A stretch of 64,000 nucleotides of DNA from Desulfococcaceae bacterium HSG9 (GTDB lineage: Bacteria > Desulfobacterota > Desulfobacteria > Desulfobacterales > JAUCGF01). A program made the position numbers and the translations under genes. The DNA lies in assembly GCA_030378005.1 (NCBI GenBank), contig JAUCGF010000082.1:1-64000 (forward strand), in the 5' to 3' direction. Shown here one piece after another: positions 8,956 to 17,858 of this stretch. The notes beneath the pieces are model-generated. The model was not told the DNA's origin. It saw only the letters and a list, made by a program, of their open reading frames with translations, and made no database searches. Positions within the stretch are counted from its first letter, which is position 1; the number at the start of each line of letters is the position of its first letter.

Positions 8956-10365
8956 TTAATGCGTTGGTCGTAAAATAGATAATACGGGCGCATTATAGTG
9001 TTTCCATTGCTGTATGTTTTTTTCTTCGGATATAAAAGGTATGGCAAGTGTAAATCCGGCAATAAACCCCATTAAAAGCATGATGAAAGGGTCTCCGAAT
9101 GCTTGATTAGCCATTGAGAAGTGCATGGCTTCGGCAATAAGAATCGAACTAAGACCGATGGTCAGAGGTTCGTATATTGCTTGTTTATTAACATAGATAA
9201 TGATGTTCCAAATATAGCGTATGAGGATGAAAAAAAGCAATAATGCTACCACCAAACCGGGCACACCCAACTCTGCGAGAACTTTTGAGACTCCGCCTTC
9301 TGCCGCTAAACCTGTAAGTACGCCGCCAAAATGTTGAACACCCTGGCTCCCTGTTCCCGCTCCGGAACCCAGTATTCCATTATGTAAAATCACCCATTGG
9401 AAACTGTTGATTGTCATTTGCATAAAACGATCAAAAGGTGTTTCATTAGCATATTCATGAACTAAACGGTAAGTGTAGGCGTCAAAATCTAAGGCAGAAT
9501 CTCCCAATGTAATCAATTGAAATAAAATTAAGATGCCAATGCAACCTAACAAAACAAAGCCAATATATTTTTTCCATGATTTGGCATAAGAATAAAATGC
9601 CAAAATAGTCGCTGTTATAATAAAACCTCCAAACACATAAAACCCTTTTCTGCGCCCGGTAAACACAATAGCGCAAAGAGCTATTCCTGCAATCCCCAGC
9701 CAAATATATTTCCGCCAAGAAGGCGATGATAAAGCAAAAATAACAACGCTTAACATAGCGACCATGGTTGCATGCCAAGCGGATATTTCCGCAGCACGCA
9801 TAAGTCCTGATTGCAAAACAAGGCGATATGGAAAATAGATAAAAAGGTGATTTCCACCCACGCTTCCCAATACAGGAGATTGATAACCCGACGCCTCTGC
9901 TAACACACCGGTGACAAACAGGAATCCAATAGTCAGGTAAAAAATGAGAAAATTGGTAACATTCCTTTTTTCTAAAGCATAATTAAATGCAAGCAGCACA
10001 CCGGCAAGCGGGCCGATATAACTCACCAAACCAATACCCATTCTATTAAAATCACTAGTGATAATTAATGTACGCATTGATTGAGCTACTACAATCAGTA
10101 AAAAAATTACTAATGTAAGTTTGATTTTGGGATAAAGATTGAAAATTAAATTTATTCTCATCCCTTTTTGATACTGTATTAACCCAAGTAAAACAGATAA
10201 AATGAAGGGTACGATTAATACCGTATAATAGACACTATGCCCTGGCATAAGTTTACGAATCGGGTCCTGAAAAAATCCGACTAAGATACATATAAACAAA
10301 CCTTTACGCCAATCTATAAAGCTTAAAATAAGAAGAAAAATTAAGATTATATGGATTTCAAACAT
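8956..10365 (-). CDS. O-antigen ligase/polymerase-like membrane protein
   Basis: The protein has 469 residues with about eleven membrane spans. One long loop holds GSGAGTGSQGVQHFGG near residue 337 and then a further hydrophobic C-terminal third. This is the layout of the Wzy/WaaL (O-antigen ligase) superfamily, in which the large periplasmic loop follows a G-rich segment. Such proteins polymerise repeat units or ligate glycan to a lipid acceptor. It is the second of two such proteins in the locus; the other is at 28388-29680. Sequence alone does not separate polymerase from ligase. The upstream gene starts 16 bp away, so co-transcription is likely. Confidence 0.65.
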   Translation of the reverse strand: MFEIHIILIFLLILSFIDWRKGLFICILVGFFQDPIRKLMPGHSVYYTVLIVPFILSVLLGLIQYQKGMRINLIFNLYPKIKLTLVIFLLIVVAQSMRTLIITSDFNRMGIGLVSYIGPLAGVLLAFNYALEKRNVTNFLIFYLTIGFLFVTGVLAEASGYQSPVLGSVGGNHLFIYFPYRLVLQSGLMRAAEISAWHATMVAMLSVVIFALSSPSWRKYIWLGIAGIALCAIVFTGRRKGFYVFGGFIITATILAFYSYAKSWKKYIGFVLLGCIGILILFQLITLGDSALDFDAYTYRLVHEYANETPFDRFMQMTINSFQWVILHNGILGSGAGTGSQGVQHFGGVLTGLAAEGGVSKVLAELGVPGLVVALLLFFILIRYIWNIIIYVNKQAIYEPLTIGLSSILIAEAMHFSMANQAFGDPFIMLLMGFIAGFTLAIPFISEEKNIQQWKHYNAPVLSILRPTH

Positions 10366-10381
10366 TGCTATACACTCCTAT

Positions 10382-11302
10382 TCACAAAGGATGTAAATAT
10401 TTAGGTCCTTTGGTTTTAAGTTTTGCCGCCTCATAAAAACCTCGTAATTCGGAAATAAGCGATATCGGAATCCACCACGGATGTTTCAGATAAAAGCGGC
10501 TTTTTAGGGCATACAGCGGACGCCAAAGAATTCTAAACAAACGATTTTTTTTACGTTTTGACTGTAAAATATAGTAATAGGCGCCTATCGAATGACTATG
10601 TTTGAGCGTTGTCAAATGATGTCCGAAGCTGCGCGTACCGCCGGAATAGGTTTTCAAATGTCTGATGCTCGCCGCAGGTTCATAAAATATTTTTTCTCCC
10701 GATTTTAAAGCGCGCTCACAAAATTCGGCCTCAAAACGGTACGCCACATCAATAAAATTTTCATCAAAACCACCTAAATCAATGGCTAATTCACGTTTAA
10801 CCGAAAAATTTCCTCCCATTACTTCAGACACGAATTGATGCCGATTCGATGAAAAACGGAAAGGCGCATTCTTTCTATTTATGTACACTTTTTCTCCCCG
10901 TTGCAAAACACGACCAGCAACTATGTTATGTTTATTCTGAATATGTGCAATCAGATGGGATTTGATAAGTATTTTACATGGAACAATGTCATCATCAAGG
11001 AATAAAACAATAGCTTGTTTAGATAGTTTCAATCCTAAGTTCATCGCATGGGGTATTGATGGTTTTGAAAGCCTAATCCATCGAATTTTTCCGGTTTTTT
11101 CATATTGTGCCAATTTATGAGATGTCACGGATACATGTTTCGGCGTCTGATCCATTATCAATATTTCAGCAGGTACCGGTTCTTGCAGGGTTAAATACTC
11201 AATTGTGTCTAAAAGCACTTGCTCCCGTTTATATGTCGGAATAACCACAGAAAGCGGTGCGGGTTCATTCAGATTTACTTTATTATAAATTGATAGTGAC
11301 AT
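10382..11302 (-). CDS. Family 2 glycosyltransferase
   Basis: This 306-residue GT-A protein starts with PLSVVIPTYKREQVLLDTIEYL, the nucleotide-binding beta-alpha unit of GT2. The metal-binding acidic cluster is AIVLFLDDDIVP (about 99-110). The acceptor-side motif GGFDENFIDVAYRFEAEFC (about 178-196) resembles the ED-type motif of rhamnosyl- and galactosyl-transferases. The sugar is unknown. It is flanked by the ligase-like gene and a defective methyltransferase, all on the minus strand with short spacers. Confidence 0.88.
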   Translation of the reverse strand: MSLSIYNKVNLNEPAPLSVVIPTYKREQVLLDTIEYLTLQEPVPAEILIMDQTPKHVSVTSHKLAQYEKTGKIRWIRLSKPSIPHAMNLGLKLSKQAIVLFLDDDIVPCKILIKSHLIAHIQNKHNIVAGRVLQRGEKVYINRKNAPFRFSSNRHQFVSEVMGGNFSVKRELAIDLGGFDENFIDVAYRFEAEFCERALKSGEKIFYEPAASIRHLKTYSGGTRSFGHHLTTLKHSHSIGAYYYILQSKRKKNRLFRILWRPLYALKSRFYLKHPWWIPISLISELRGFYEAAKLKTKGPKYLHPL

Positions 11303-11309
11303 GAATATA

Positions 11310-11888
11310 TTAGGAACGCTTTCCAGAAACTAATAGTTGATGCGCCAAAATTTGATTAGTATGGGGCAACCGTAATAATATACGATCAAACAATTTTAAT
11401 ACTGTATAAGGTATAAAAGAATGCAAATATCTGAATTTTAAATGACCGGAAATCCAAGGTGTTTCAAAAAAGCGAACTATAATTTGCTTTAAACCTACTT
11501 TTTCGAATACTTGCACTAATTCCTCATCATGAAATGCAAAAAAATGGCCGTCACCATCTGCCGAAAATTCAAAATGACGATACTGGGAAGTATCACCTAA
11601 ATTAGAAAAGCTAGGAAGTGAATTTCTGATATATTTTCCATTCGGAACCGAAAAGACGCAATGCCCTTTTTCTGCAAGCAAAAGGGCTAATGTTCCTTGA
11701 GCGCATCCGATATCCAGTATCTTTAATTTCCGATTTTTACCAGCAAAAGAAAAATACAGTTCAAGTTGGTTATGATACTGATTCCGCATATGTTGAGCGA
11801 TTTTGGGATTCCATATCTCCTGCATATCATGGTTATATAATGCTTTTACATCATCAGGCCAAGTATGATTGAAAATTGGAGGGATCAT
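11310..11888 (-). CDS. SAM methyltransferase with internal deletion
   Basis: The SAM-binding loop LDIGCAQGTLALLLAEKGH is intact near residues 57-75. The very next residues, CVFSVPNGKY, correspond to the late VSVPNG strand that normally lies about 80-90 residues further on. The segments with the acidic ribose-binding residue and the L-E-H motif are therefore missing in frame. At 192 residues the protein is shorter than the usual 250-300 of this family. The rest reads as a normal Methyltransf_23-type C-terminus. It is probably inactive as a methyltransferase unless it uses an unusual fold. The ATG start abuts the upstream GT2 stop codon. Confidence 0.7.
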   Translation of the reverse strand: MIPPIFNHTWPDDVKALYNHDMQEIWNPKIAQHMRNQYHNQLELYFSFAGKNRKLKILDIGCAQGTLALLLAEKGHCVFSVPNGKYIRNSLPSFSNLGDTSQYRHFEFSADGDGHFFAFHDEELVQVFEKVGLKQIIVRFFETPWISGHLKFRYLHSFIPYTVLKLFDRILLRLPHTNQILAHQLLVSGKRS

Positions 11889-11889
11889 A

Positions 11890-12822
11890 TTATTTACTGA
11901 TTAACCACCGAATTCCGGATTTAAAATGAAACGGAAAGGACAAGAAAGCTTGTTGAAAATACTTTTTAGCTTTCAAATTACAATTATTTTTTAAACAACT
12001 CCCAATAAAATAGAGCGCCTTGGCTTGATCAAGACGCGTTCTGCGGCGTAAAAAAGGTTTTCGAATATCTCCGGCTTTTTCCAATACGTCAGATTCATCC
12101 AAGCCCTTACGTCTTAATTGAGCGCATTTTATCGCATAACGCGCCAGTTTTATTTGTTCTTTGCGATATTGTCCACTTATTGATTGGGCCGTTACAGTAG
12201 CGTTGTATAAAATTTCAGGAATAACGATATGCCGCCCATGTTCCGCCAACCTTATCCACAGATCCAAATCTTGTGCAAAATAAAATGCTGTGCGATAGCC
12301 TCCGACTCGCTTATACATTTCTTTAGAAAACAAAGTGCTACCGTGATGGGACGGCCCTTTTAGATTTTTAAGGTCAAGTGTTAATAAACAACTATTGGCA
12401 GTTTGAGGATCAGAGATAACTTCATATAGATATTCATCATTCGGAGTCTGGAAACGGGTGCCGCATGATACAAAAGTTGCACCCGGATTTTGCTTGATTT
12501 TTTCAAATTGTTTTATCAATCTGTCTTTTGCTGAAATATCCCCTGCATCATGGCGCGCTATATATTTTCCTTGAGCATGTTCACACCCTTTGATCAACGC
12601 ATGAGTCAAACCTCGGTTGTTTTGGGAAATAATTTTAACCCGTTGATCCTTGTTTTTAAATGTATCAAGTATCAATCCGGTCTCATCCGTTGAGCCATCA
12701 TCAACGACAATCAGTTCCAAATTGACATATTTCTGATTAAGGATGCTGATAATAGTCCTATGAAAATATTTGGCACCGTTATAAACACTCATTACTACTG
12801 AAATATCGGGTTTTTTATTCAT
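11890..12822 (-). CDS. Family 2 glycosyltransferase
   Basis: The 310 residues show a standard GT-A transferase. Residues 6-16 are ISVVMSVYNGA, VVDDGSTDETG gives the first aspartates (about 39-49), and GKYIARHDAGDI supplies the DxD-like motif (about 86-97). The downstream FYFAQDLDLWIRLAEHG motif is typical of GT2 enzymes from O-antigen loci. The C-terminal 90 residues are basic and helical, possibly membrane-associating. It is separated by one base from the defective methyltransferase downstream, so the two were probably translated as a pair. Confidence 0.88.
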   Translation of the reverse strand: MNKKPDISVVMSVYNGAKYFHRTIISILNQKYVNLELIVVDDGSTDETGLILDTFKNKDQRVKIISQNNRGLTHALIKGCEHAQGKYIARHDAGDISAKDRLIKQFEKIKQNPGATFVSCGTRFQTPNDEYLYEVISDPQTANSCLLTLDLKNLKGPSHHGSTLFSKEMYKRVGGYRTAFYFAQDLDLWIRLAEHGRHIVIPEILYNATVTAQSISGQYRKEQIKLARYAIKCAQLRRKGLDESDVLEKAGDIRKPFLRRRTRLDQAKALYFIGSCLKNNCNLKAKKYFQQAFLSFPFHFKSGIRWLISK

Positions 12823-12856
12823 ATCCAGATACGATCAGGTCATACACAAGTACAGA

Positions 12857-13825
12857 TTAAGTCTTCTCTCGTTTTTCAAGAAGTAAATGGGTACGGGGTC
12901 TTGATCTGAAAAAATAGGAAATTAATAACCGCTTTATCACTCCAAGTGCGTTTTTAAACTTATAAATGCCCTGAAGATTGGGCTGATACTCCAAATCAAT
13001 ATTCATTTTTTCTTTGATCGGCTTAAATCCCTCTTCATAAAGAATTTCCCTTAAAGAAATTGCCGAAAAATAGTTTAAATGTTCCCATGGATTGAGTTCC
13101 CTCGGAAATGGATTCGCATGAGATGCTAAATTTAAATATCGGTTTATTTCCTTATCTGAAAAATTTGGAACCGAAATCCATACTATACCGTTAACATCTA
13201 ATGCCATATTAACAAAGTTAAGCGATGTTCTGAAATCAGGTATATGTTCAAGAACTTCATTTAGAATAATAATTTGATAAGGTCCATATTTTTCAGCCTC
13301 TTCTTCAGTGGAAACAACGGCTAGGCCTGTGTTCCTCATAAAAGTTAACGCACGCTCGCTTTTTTCCAACCCTACAACTTTATATGGATAGCCCTTAGCT
13401 GTTAGCGCTCTAATGAATACTCCGTATCCGCACCCATAATCCAGTATTTTTATCGGTTTTGAGAAATATTGAAATCTTCTATGCGATTCAGTTAATATTT
13501 TGCCAAGAATACTGAAAAGATGGCCGCACCAATCGGGTGACAGGTATTCTTTAAAACCAATTTCTTCATCAATCACTGAGTCATAAACAAGTCTGAGAAA
13601 TTTAGTGGGAGGCAACCAACTGGAATAAATAAATCCACAATCCCTACATTTAGCAATAGGAAATTCGGTATCAGGTTTAATTCCAAGTATATCGGAATAA
13701 TTTTTACGATATGTACTATTTATCTCACAAAATGATTTTGCTTTTAGCTTTGACAATACTTTCCTATCGAAGTTGCCGCATCGTGGACAAGCTCGGTTTG
13801 ATTGCACAGTGACAGCTTTATCCAT
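12857..13825 (-). CDS. Zinc-ribbon SAM methyltransferase
   Basis: The N-terminus carries a two-part zinc ribbon (CPRCG, then CRDCG about 50 residues on), followed by a class I methyltransferase domain. That domain has ILDYGCGYGVFIRALTAKG near 126-144, LNEVLEHIPDF near 190, and ISVPNF near 222. Such zinc-ribbon methyltransferases include C- and N-methyltransferases of deoxysugars. The ATG at 13825 is preferred over the in-frame GTG at 13837, giving 322 residues. The substrate is not evident. The neighbours are GT2 genes on both sides. Confidence 0.8.
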   Translation of the reverse strand: MDKAVTVQSNRACPRCGNFDRKVLSKLKAKSFCEINSTYRKNYSDILGIKPDTEFPIAKCRDCGFIYSSWLPPTKFLRLVYDSVIDEEIGFKEYLSPDWCGHLFSILGKILTESHRRFQYFSKPIKILDYGCGYGVFIRALTAKGYPYKVVGLEKSERALTFMRNTGLAVVSTEEEAEKYGPYQIIILNEVLEHIPDFRTSLNFVNMALDVNGIVWISVPNFSDKEINRYLNLASHANPFPRELNPWEHLNYFSAISLREILYEEGFKPIKEKMNIDLEYQPNLQGIYKFKNALGVIKRLLISYFFRSRPRTHLLLEKREKT

Positions 13826-13901
13826 TTCATAACGCACTATTTAGATACCCCAATACTTAAATTTTGAGATTTCGTGCAGAAAATTTCTTTTTGCAATGTA
13901 C

Positions 13902-14903
13902 TCATAAAATGACAGACTCTTTTGTTAGCCCGATCTTCTTAGTAAATCTCCATCCATAAGAAGCGATTTTTCCGGTTAAGGGCCATCCGATTAGCTTGGA
14001 GACACACTTATAAATTTTGAAATCCCATTGATTGCGACGTTGCACTTCTGAGGCCATTCGGGCGAGTTCAAATAATTCTTCAGCCTCCTTCTTCAATTTA
14101 GCCGCTCCACACTGTCGCGATAGTAAAAATAACTCACGTGCAAAATGTCGCATTTCTTTACATGAAGTAGTAATTCCATATTTTTTGGCATGATTAAATA
14201 TTAAAGCGTGGGCGATGGTACGATGCTGCAATTTGGCTTGATCCGTTGAACAATATTGAGACAATCTTTCTTTCGCAATATCTCTTTCTTCTGAAATGAA
14301 TACGGATACATAGTGTAAAGCAATTCCTTGCGCGGCCACTCTGCAATCATATTCCCAGTCCTCTTCGTTATTCAATCCGATCCATGGTCCGACTTTATCT
14401 ATAAGCCTCTTTTTATACAAAGGCGTTGAGGTCCCCCACCAACGTGACTGTAAAAAAGAGGGAAACATTGTCTCTATCTTTTCACCTGTACGTTTCCATG
14501 GTGTATCTTTTCGTACACTATCTTTTTCACAATATCGAGTCTTTCCATAAGAAACGCTGCATTTCGGATTATTTCTAAGGCCTCTAACCTGCAACTCAAA
14601 TTTTTGGGGCAGAAGAAGATCATCACTATCTAAATATTGAATAAACTCGCCTTGCGCTGACAATCTGCCGGCTTCACGCGCCAGTCCCGGCCCGGTGTTG
14701 TTTTGAAAAATAACTTTGATTTCATTCGGATGTTCGGTAGCTAATTTATTTGCAACCTGTTTAGTATTATCCGTCGATCCATCATCAACAATGATAATTT
14801 CAATTGGGCGATAGGTTTGAGCCAACACACTGTTGACCGCTTCAGTCAACAATAACGCCCGATTGAATACAGGAATAATTGTACTGACTAATCCTGCTTC
14901 CAT
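13902..14903 (-). CDS. Family 2 glycosyltransferase
   Basis: This is a 333-residue GT-A enzyme. It shows VSTIIPVFNRALLLTEAVNSV at the start, IIVDDGSTDNTKQVA (about 36-50) and the metal-binding QYLDSDDLLLPQKFELQ near 90-106. A WWGTSTPLYKK segment followed by NEEDWEYDCRVAAQG gives the acceptor-site acidic motif near 180. The C-terminal 120 residues are helical with repeated KLKKEAEEL-type sequence. It lies 13 bp downstream of the first amidotransferase gene, so the two are likely co-expressed. Donor and acceptor are unknown. Confidence 0.87.
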   Translation of the reverse strand: MEAGLVSTIIPVFNRALLLTEAVNSVLAQTYRPIEIIIVDDGSTDNTKQVANKLATEHPNEIKVIFQNNTGPGLAREAGRLSAQGEFIQYLDSDDLLLPQKFELQVRGLRNNPKCSVSYGKTRYCEKDSVRKDTPWKRTGEKIETMFPSFLQSRWWGTSTPLYKKRLIDKVGPWIGLNNEEDWEYDCRVAAQGIALHYVSVFISEERDIAKERLSQYCSTDQAKLQHRTIAHALIFNHAKKYGITTSCKEMRHFARELFLLSRQCGAAKLKKEAEELFELARMASEVQRRNQWDFKIYKCVSKLIGWPLTGKIASYGWRFTKKIGLTKESVIL

Positions 14904-14916
14904 GTCACCGTATCCT

Positions 14917-16692
14917 TCAATAATTTAAATAGCGCTTTGACCAGAGACTAAGCAATAGTAAGCGCCAAGCCAGATTTCTGAAGATGCTGATGGCATACGG
15001 AAAAGGAAGCCCGTTTCGTTTGCCATCAAAATAGTCCGTCATGGCTGTTCGCAATCCGAGTTCATCAACCCATCCGTCACGTTCAAGGATAATGTGGCGT
15101 GCATAATTACGCAATAGCAAGGACTCATCCATCCAAGAGGCCGCGATAGAAGCACCATATTTAGGTCTGTTGATAATTTCATCTGGTAATAATTTGTATC
15201 TTAGAGCCATTGCACGTAACGGATATTTATTTTTATTGGCTTGGGTCAATTGATTCGTTGGCATCCGAAAAGCGATTTCCGCAATGCGCCGGTCTAAAAA
15301 AGGTGTGCGGGCTTCCACACTTACCGACATACTGGCTTTATCCACCTTCATCACATAATTATTCGGCAACTGATTGCGCGATTCAAACAAACGGATTGCA
15401 AGAAACAGATCGTTATTTTCAGATTTTAAATATTTTTTCATTATAAAACAAAATTTGGGAAAAAGCAAGCCGTACCGTTTGCCGGCATATTGCCTATATA
15501 GCAAGAACAATTTCCATAACATGGGACCGCGCGTTCGCATGGCATCTTGAAAAATCGTATAACCGCCAAAAATTTCGTCAGCGCCTTCGCCAACTAAGAC
15601 TGCTTTAATCCCCTGTTCACGGACTTGCTTATACAAAAGACGGGTTGATATCATGCCCCAATCAGCAAACAAATCATCGAAATACCAAACAGTTTCTTCC
15701 AAATTGTCAATAATTTGGAAAGGGTGAATGGTTACTTCGTAATGGTCAGAACGGATGTGGTTGCTTACTAAACGCGCAAAAGGGCGTTCATCCACTTCTG
15801 AATCGGCGAATCCCATACTGATCGTGGTTATCTGCTTCTCTCGTGCGGCAATTGCCGCGATGATGCCAGAATCAAGTCCGCCGGAAAGCAGTAAACCAAC
15901 CGGTACATCGGCAACTAAATGTTGCGAAACAACCTTTGTCATTACCGAATAAAGTTCTTTTTCCCCCTCTTGCAACGTCATTATTTTTTTTTGTCTTGAA
16001 AGCGGTGGCGTAAAAAAGGGTTCCGGTGGTTTAGGAATGCCGCTTTCTATTTCCATCATATTGCCCGGCGCCAACTTATAAACACCTTGCAAAGCGGTCT
16101 CATTATTATCAAACGTATAACCGAATTCCAGAAACTGTCTGACCGCTGATGCGCTTATTTCAGGTTTGAAATCAGGCATTGCCATAAATGCTTTTATTTC
16201 CGAAGCAAAGGCAAAACACTGTCCATCTGCAAATGAAGTATAGTAAAGCGGCTTTATACCCATCGGATCGCGGGCTAAAAAAAGTTTACCTGTCAAAGCG
16301 TTCCAAATCGCGAAAGCGAACATTCCATAAAACCGTTCCAAACTTGACGATCCCCAAGCTGCAAAGGCATTCAATACAACCTCGGTGTCAGAAGTTGAAT
16401 GGAATTGATAGCCTAATGCTTCGAGTTCTTTACGAATTTCCTGGAAATTGTATAATTCACCATTATACACAATTACAAGGTTACCATCAGGATTCAACAT
16501 CGGTTGATGACCCGCCGAGCTAAGGTCAATAATGCTGAGTCGGTTATGCGCCATGGCAATCCGAGCATCGGAATCTGTATAAACACCTGAATCATCCGGG
16601 CCTCTGTGAGCAATGGCGTTCGCCATCATGTGAATTCGCGTTAAATCGTATATTTTGGGCTTAGTAAGCGCCAGTCCGCTAATTCCACACAT
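14917..16692 (-). CDS. asnB: Asparagine-synthetase-like glutamine amidotransferase
   Basis: The 591 residues comprise an N-terminal class II glutamine amidotransferase domain (nucleophile Cys2 in MCGISGLAL, AHRGPDDSG, NGELYNF) and a C-terminal AsnB synthetase domain. The ATP-pyrophosphatase loop LLLSGGLDSGIIAA is near residues 265-278, and GEGADEIFGGY is near 370. The chemistry is ATP-dependent amide formation with glutamine-derived ammonia. In polysaccharide loci such proteins are thought to amidate sugar carboxylates (uronamides) rather than make asparagine; that is an inference from context. A second copy lies at 25536-27335, with different loop residues. Confidence 0.88.
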   Translation of the reverse strand: MCGISGLALTKPKIYDLTRIHMMANAIAHRGPDDSGVYTDSDARIAMAHNRLSIIDLSSAGHQPMLNPDGNLVIVYNGELYNFQEIRKELEALGYQFHSTSDTEVVLNAFAAWGSSSLERFYGMFAFAIWNALTGKLFLARDPMGIKPLYYTSFADGQCFAFASEIKAFMAMPDFKPEISASAVRQFLEFGYTFDNNETALQGVYKLAPGNMMEIESGIPKPPEPFFTPPLSRQKKIMTLQEGEKELYSVMTKVVSQHLVADVPVGLLLSGGLDSGIIAAIAAREKQITTISMGFADSEVDERPFARLVSNHIRSDHYEVTIHPFQIIDNLEETVWYFDDLFADWGMISTRLLYKQVREQGIKAVLVGEGADEIFGGYTIFQDAMRTRGPMLWKLFLLYRQYAGKRYGLLFPKFCFIMKKYLKSENNDLFLAIRLFESRNQLPNNYVMKVDKASMSVSVEARTPFLDRRIAEIAFRMPTNQLTQANKNKYPLRAMALRYKLLPDEIINRPKYGASIAASWMDESLLLRNYARHIILERDGWVDELGLRTAMTDYFDGKRNGLPFPYAISIFRNLAWRLLLLSLWSKRYLNY

Positions 16693-16874
16693 AATTATTT
16701 ATACCGGATATACATCTTCACTGTTTTCATCTTTTTTATTATTTTTCGCTTTTCAAGTTTATTGGTTTTAAAATAATTTCTGAAATGTAACAGACACCAT
16801 AATTAATCTCTGATTCAACCTTGGATTACAATTGATAACGGCGGAGATTGAATCTGCTTTGATTATGACAGTAT

Positions 16875-17816
16875 TTATGGAGCAAGACACCACTCGTATA
16901 GACTCACTTTTTCCTTGGGGATCAATAACAGATCGCAGACGAATGACTCAATATCTATGTGCTCAAAAAATATCCATTCTTTTTGTTTCTTAAAATACAC
17001 TCGGTAATCCAGTTCATCCATATATTCAATTACATCTTTTACAGATTGATTATGCCAGTTGAGGCAATACTCCATGAACTCGCCAAGAATTATAGGACGT
17101 GATGTACGCAGCAAAGTTTCAGCACCCTTCAAAATAAATAGGTCATAGCCGTCAGTATCTAACTTCATTAGACTGCAATCAATTGGAATATGACCGTCTG
17201 CCACCATGTTATCTAATGTGTTGATATGCAGATTAATTCTTTCACATTTATAATCTGAATGTGCTGCCATGATGTTCGCTGTACCAGTACCTTCACCGTC
17301 TTTCAAATTACCTTCCACATAAATCTCAACATCTTTTTCAACATCACCAAGGCCTACACAAAATACCTCTATTTCATTCGCAAGCTTGTTAAGTGCTATA
17401 TTATGTTTAAGTGCTATGTAATTGGACGTTACAGCCTCAAAGCAATAAATTGAATGATTACCACTATAAGTATATTTTTTTTGTTGCATTATTGTAAAAG
17501 GAATTGATATCAACCCGATGTTTGCACCAACATCTAAAAAATAACCTTTACTATCATAAAGTTTATCTAGAAAGGCAACCGTATCGGCCTCATACCCATT
17601 CGCCATAAAACACATTAATTCATGAGCGCAATGCATATTAAGTTTTGCATAATATGGAACTGGCCTTTTCAACTTAACTTCAAACACAGCATCATGTTTG
17701 ATATTGTTATCAAGAATCCTATATAATATTTTCAGAATTCTAACCTTTCCCTTAAAGTTAGGCAACAAGGTAAATGGATAGAAAAGCCATTGAAATTTCA
17801 CCTTATGTATCTCCAT
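16875..17816 (-). CDS. FkbM-family methyltransferase
   Basis: This 313-residue protein has the FkbM-type core. It shows FLDVGANIGLISIPF (about 92-106) for SAM binding, IYCFEAVTSNYIALKHNI (about 124-141), and the characteristic late pair CSLMKLDTDGYDLFILKGAETLL (about 213-235). FkbM enzymes are O-methyltransferases found in glycan and polyketide pathways, so O-methylation of a sugar is likely here. The gene has about 180 bp of AT-rich non-coding DNA on its downstream side and about 40 bp upstream. No strong terminator or promoter was seen. Confidence 0.85.
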   Translation of the reverse strand: MEIHKVKFQWLFYPFTLLPNFKGKVRILKILYRILDNNIKHDAVFEVKLKRPVPYYAKLNMHCAHELMCFMANGYEADTVAFLDKLYDSKGYFLDVGANIGLISIPFTIMQQKKYTYSGNHSIYCFEAVTSNYIALKHNIALNKLANEIEVFCVGLGDVEKDVEIYVEGNLKDGEGTGTANIMAAHSDYKCERINLHINTLDNMVADGHIPIDCSLMKLDTDGYDLFILKGAETLLRTSRPIILGEFMEYCLNWHNQSVKDVIEYMDELDYRVYFKKQKEWIFFEHIDIESFVCDLLLIPKEKVSLYEWCLAP

Positions 17817-17858
17817 ATTAACTTAACTATAAACGATTGCAATGCATTGATTATAAGA

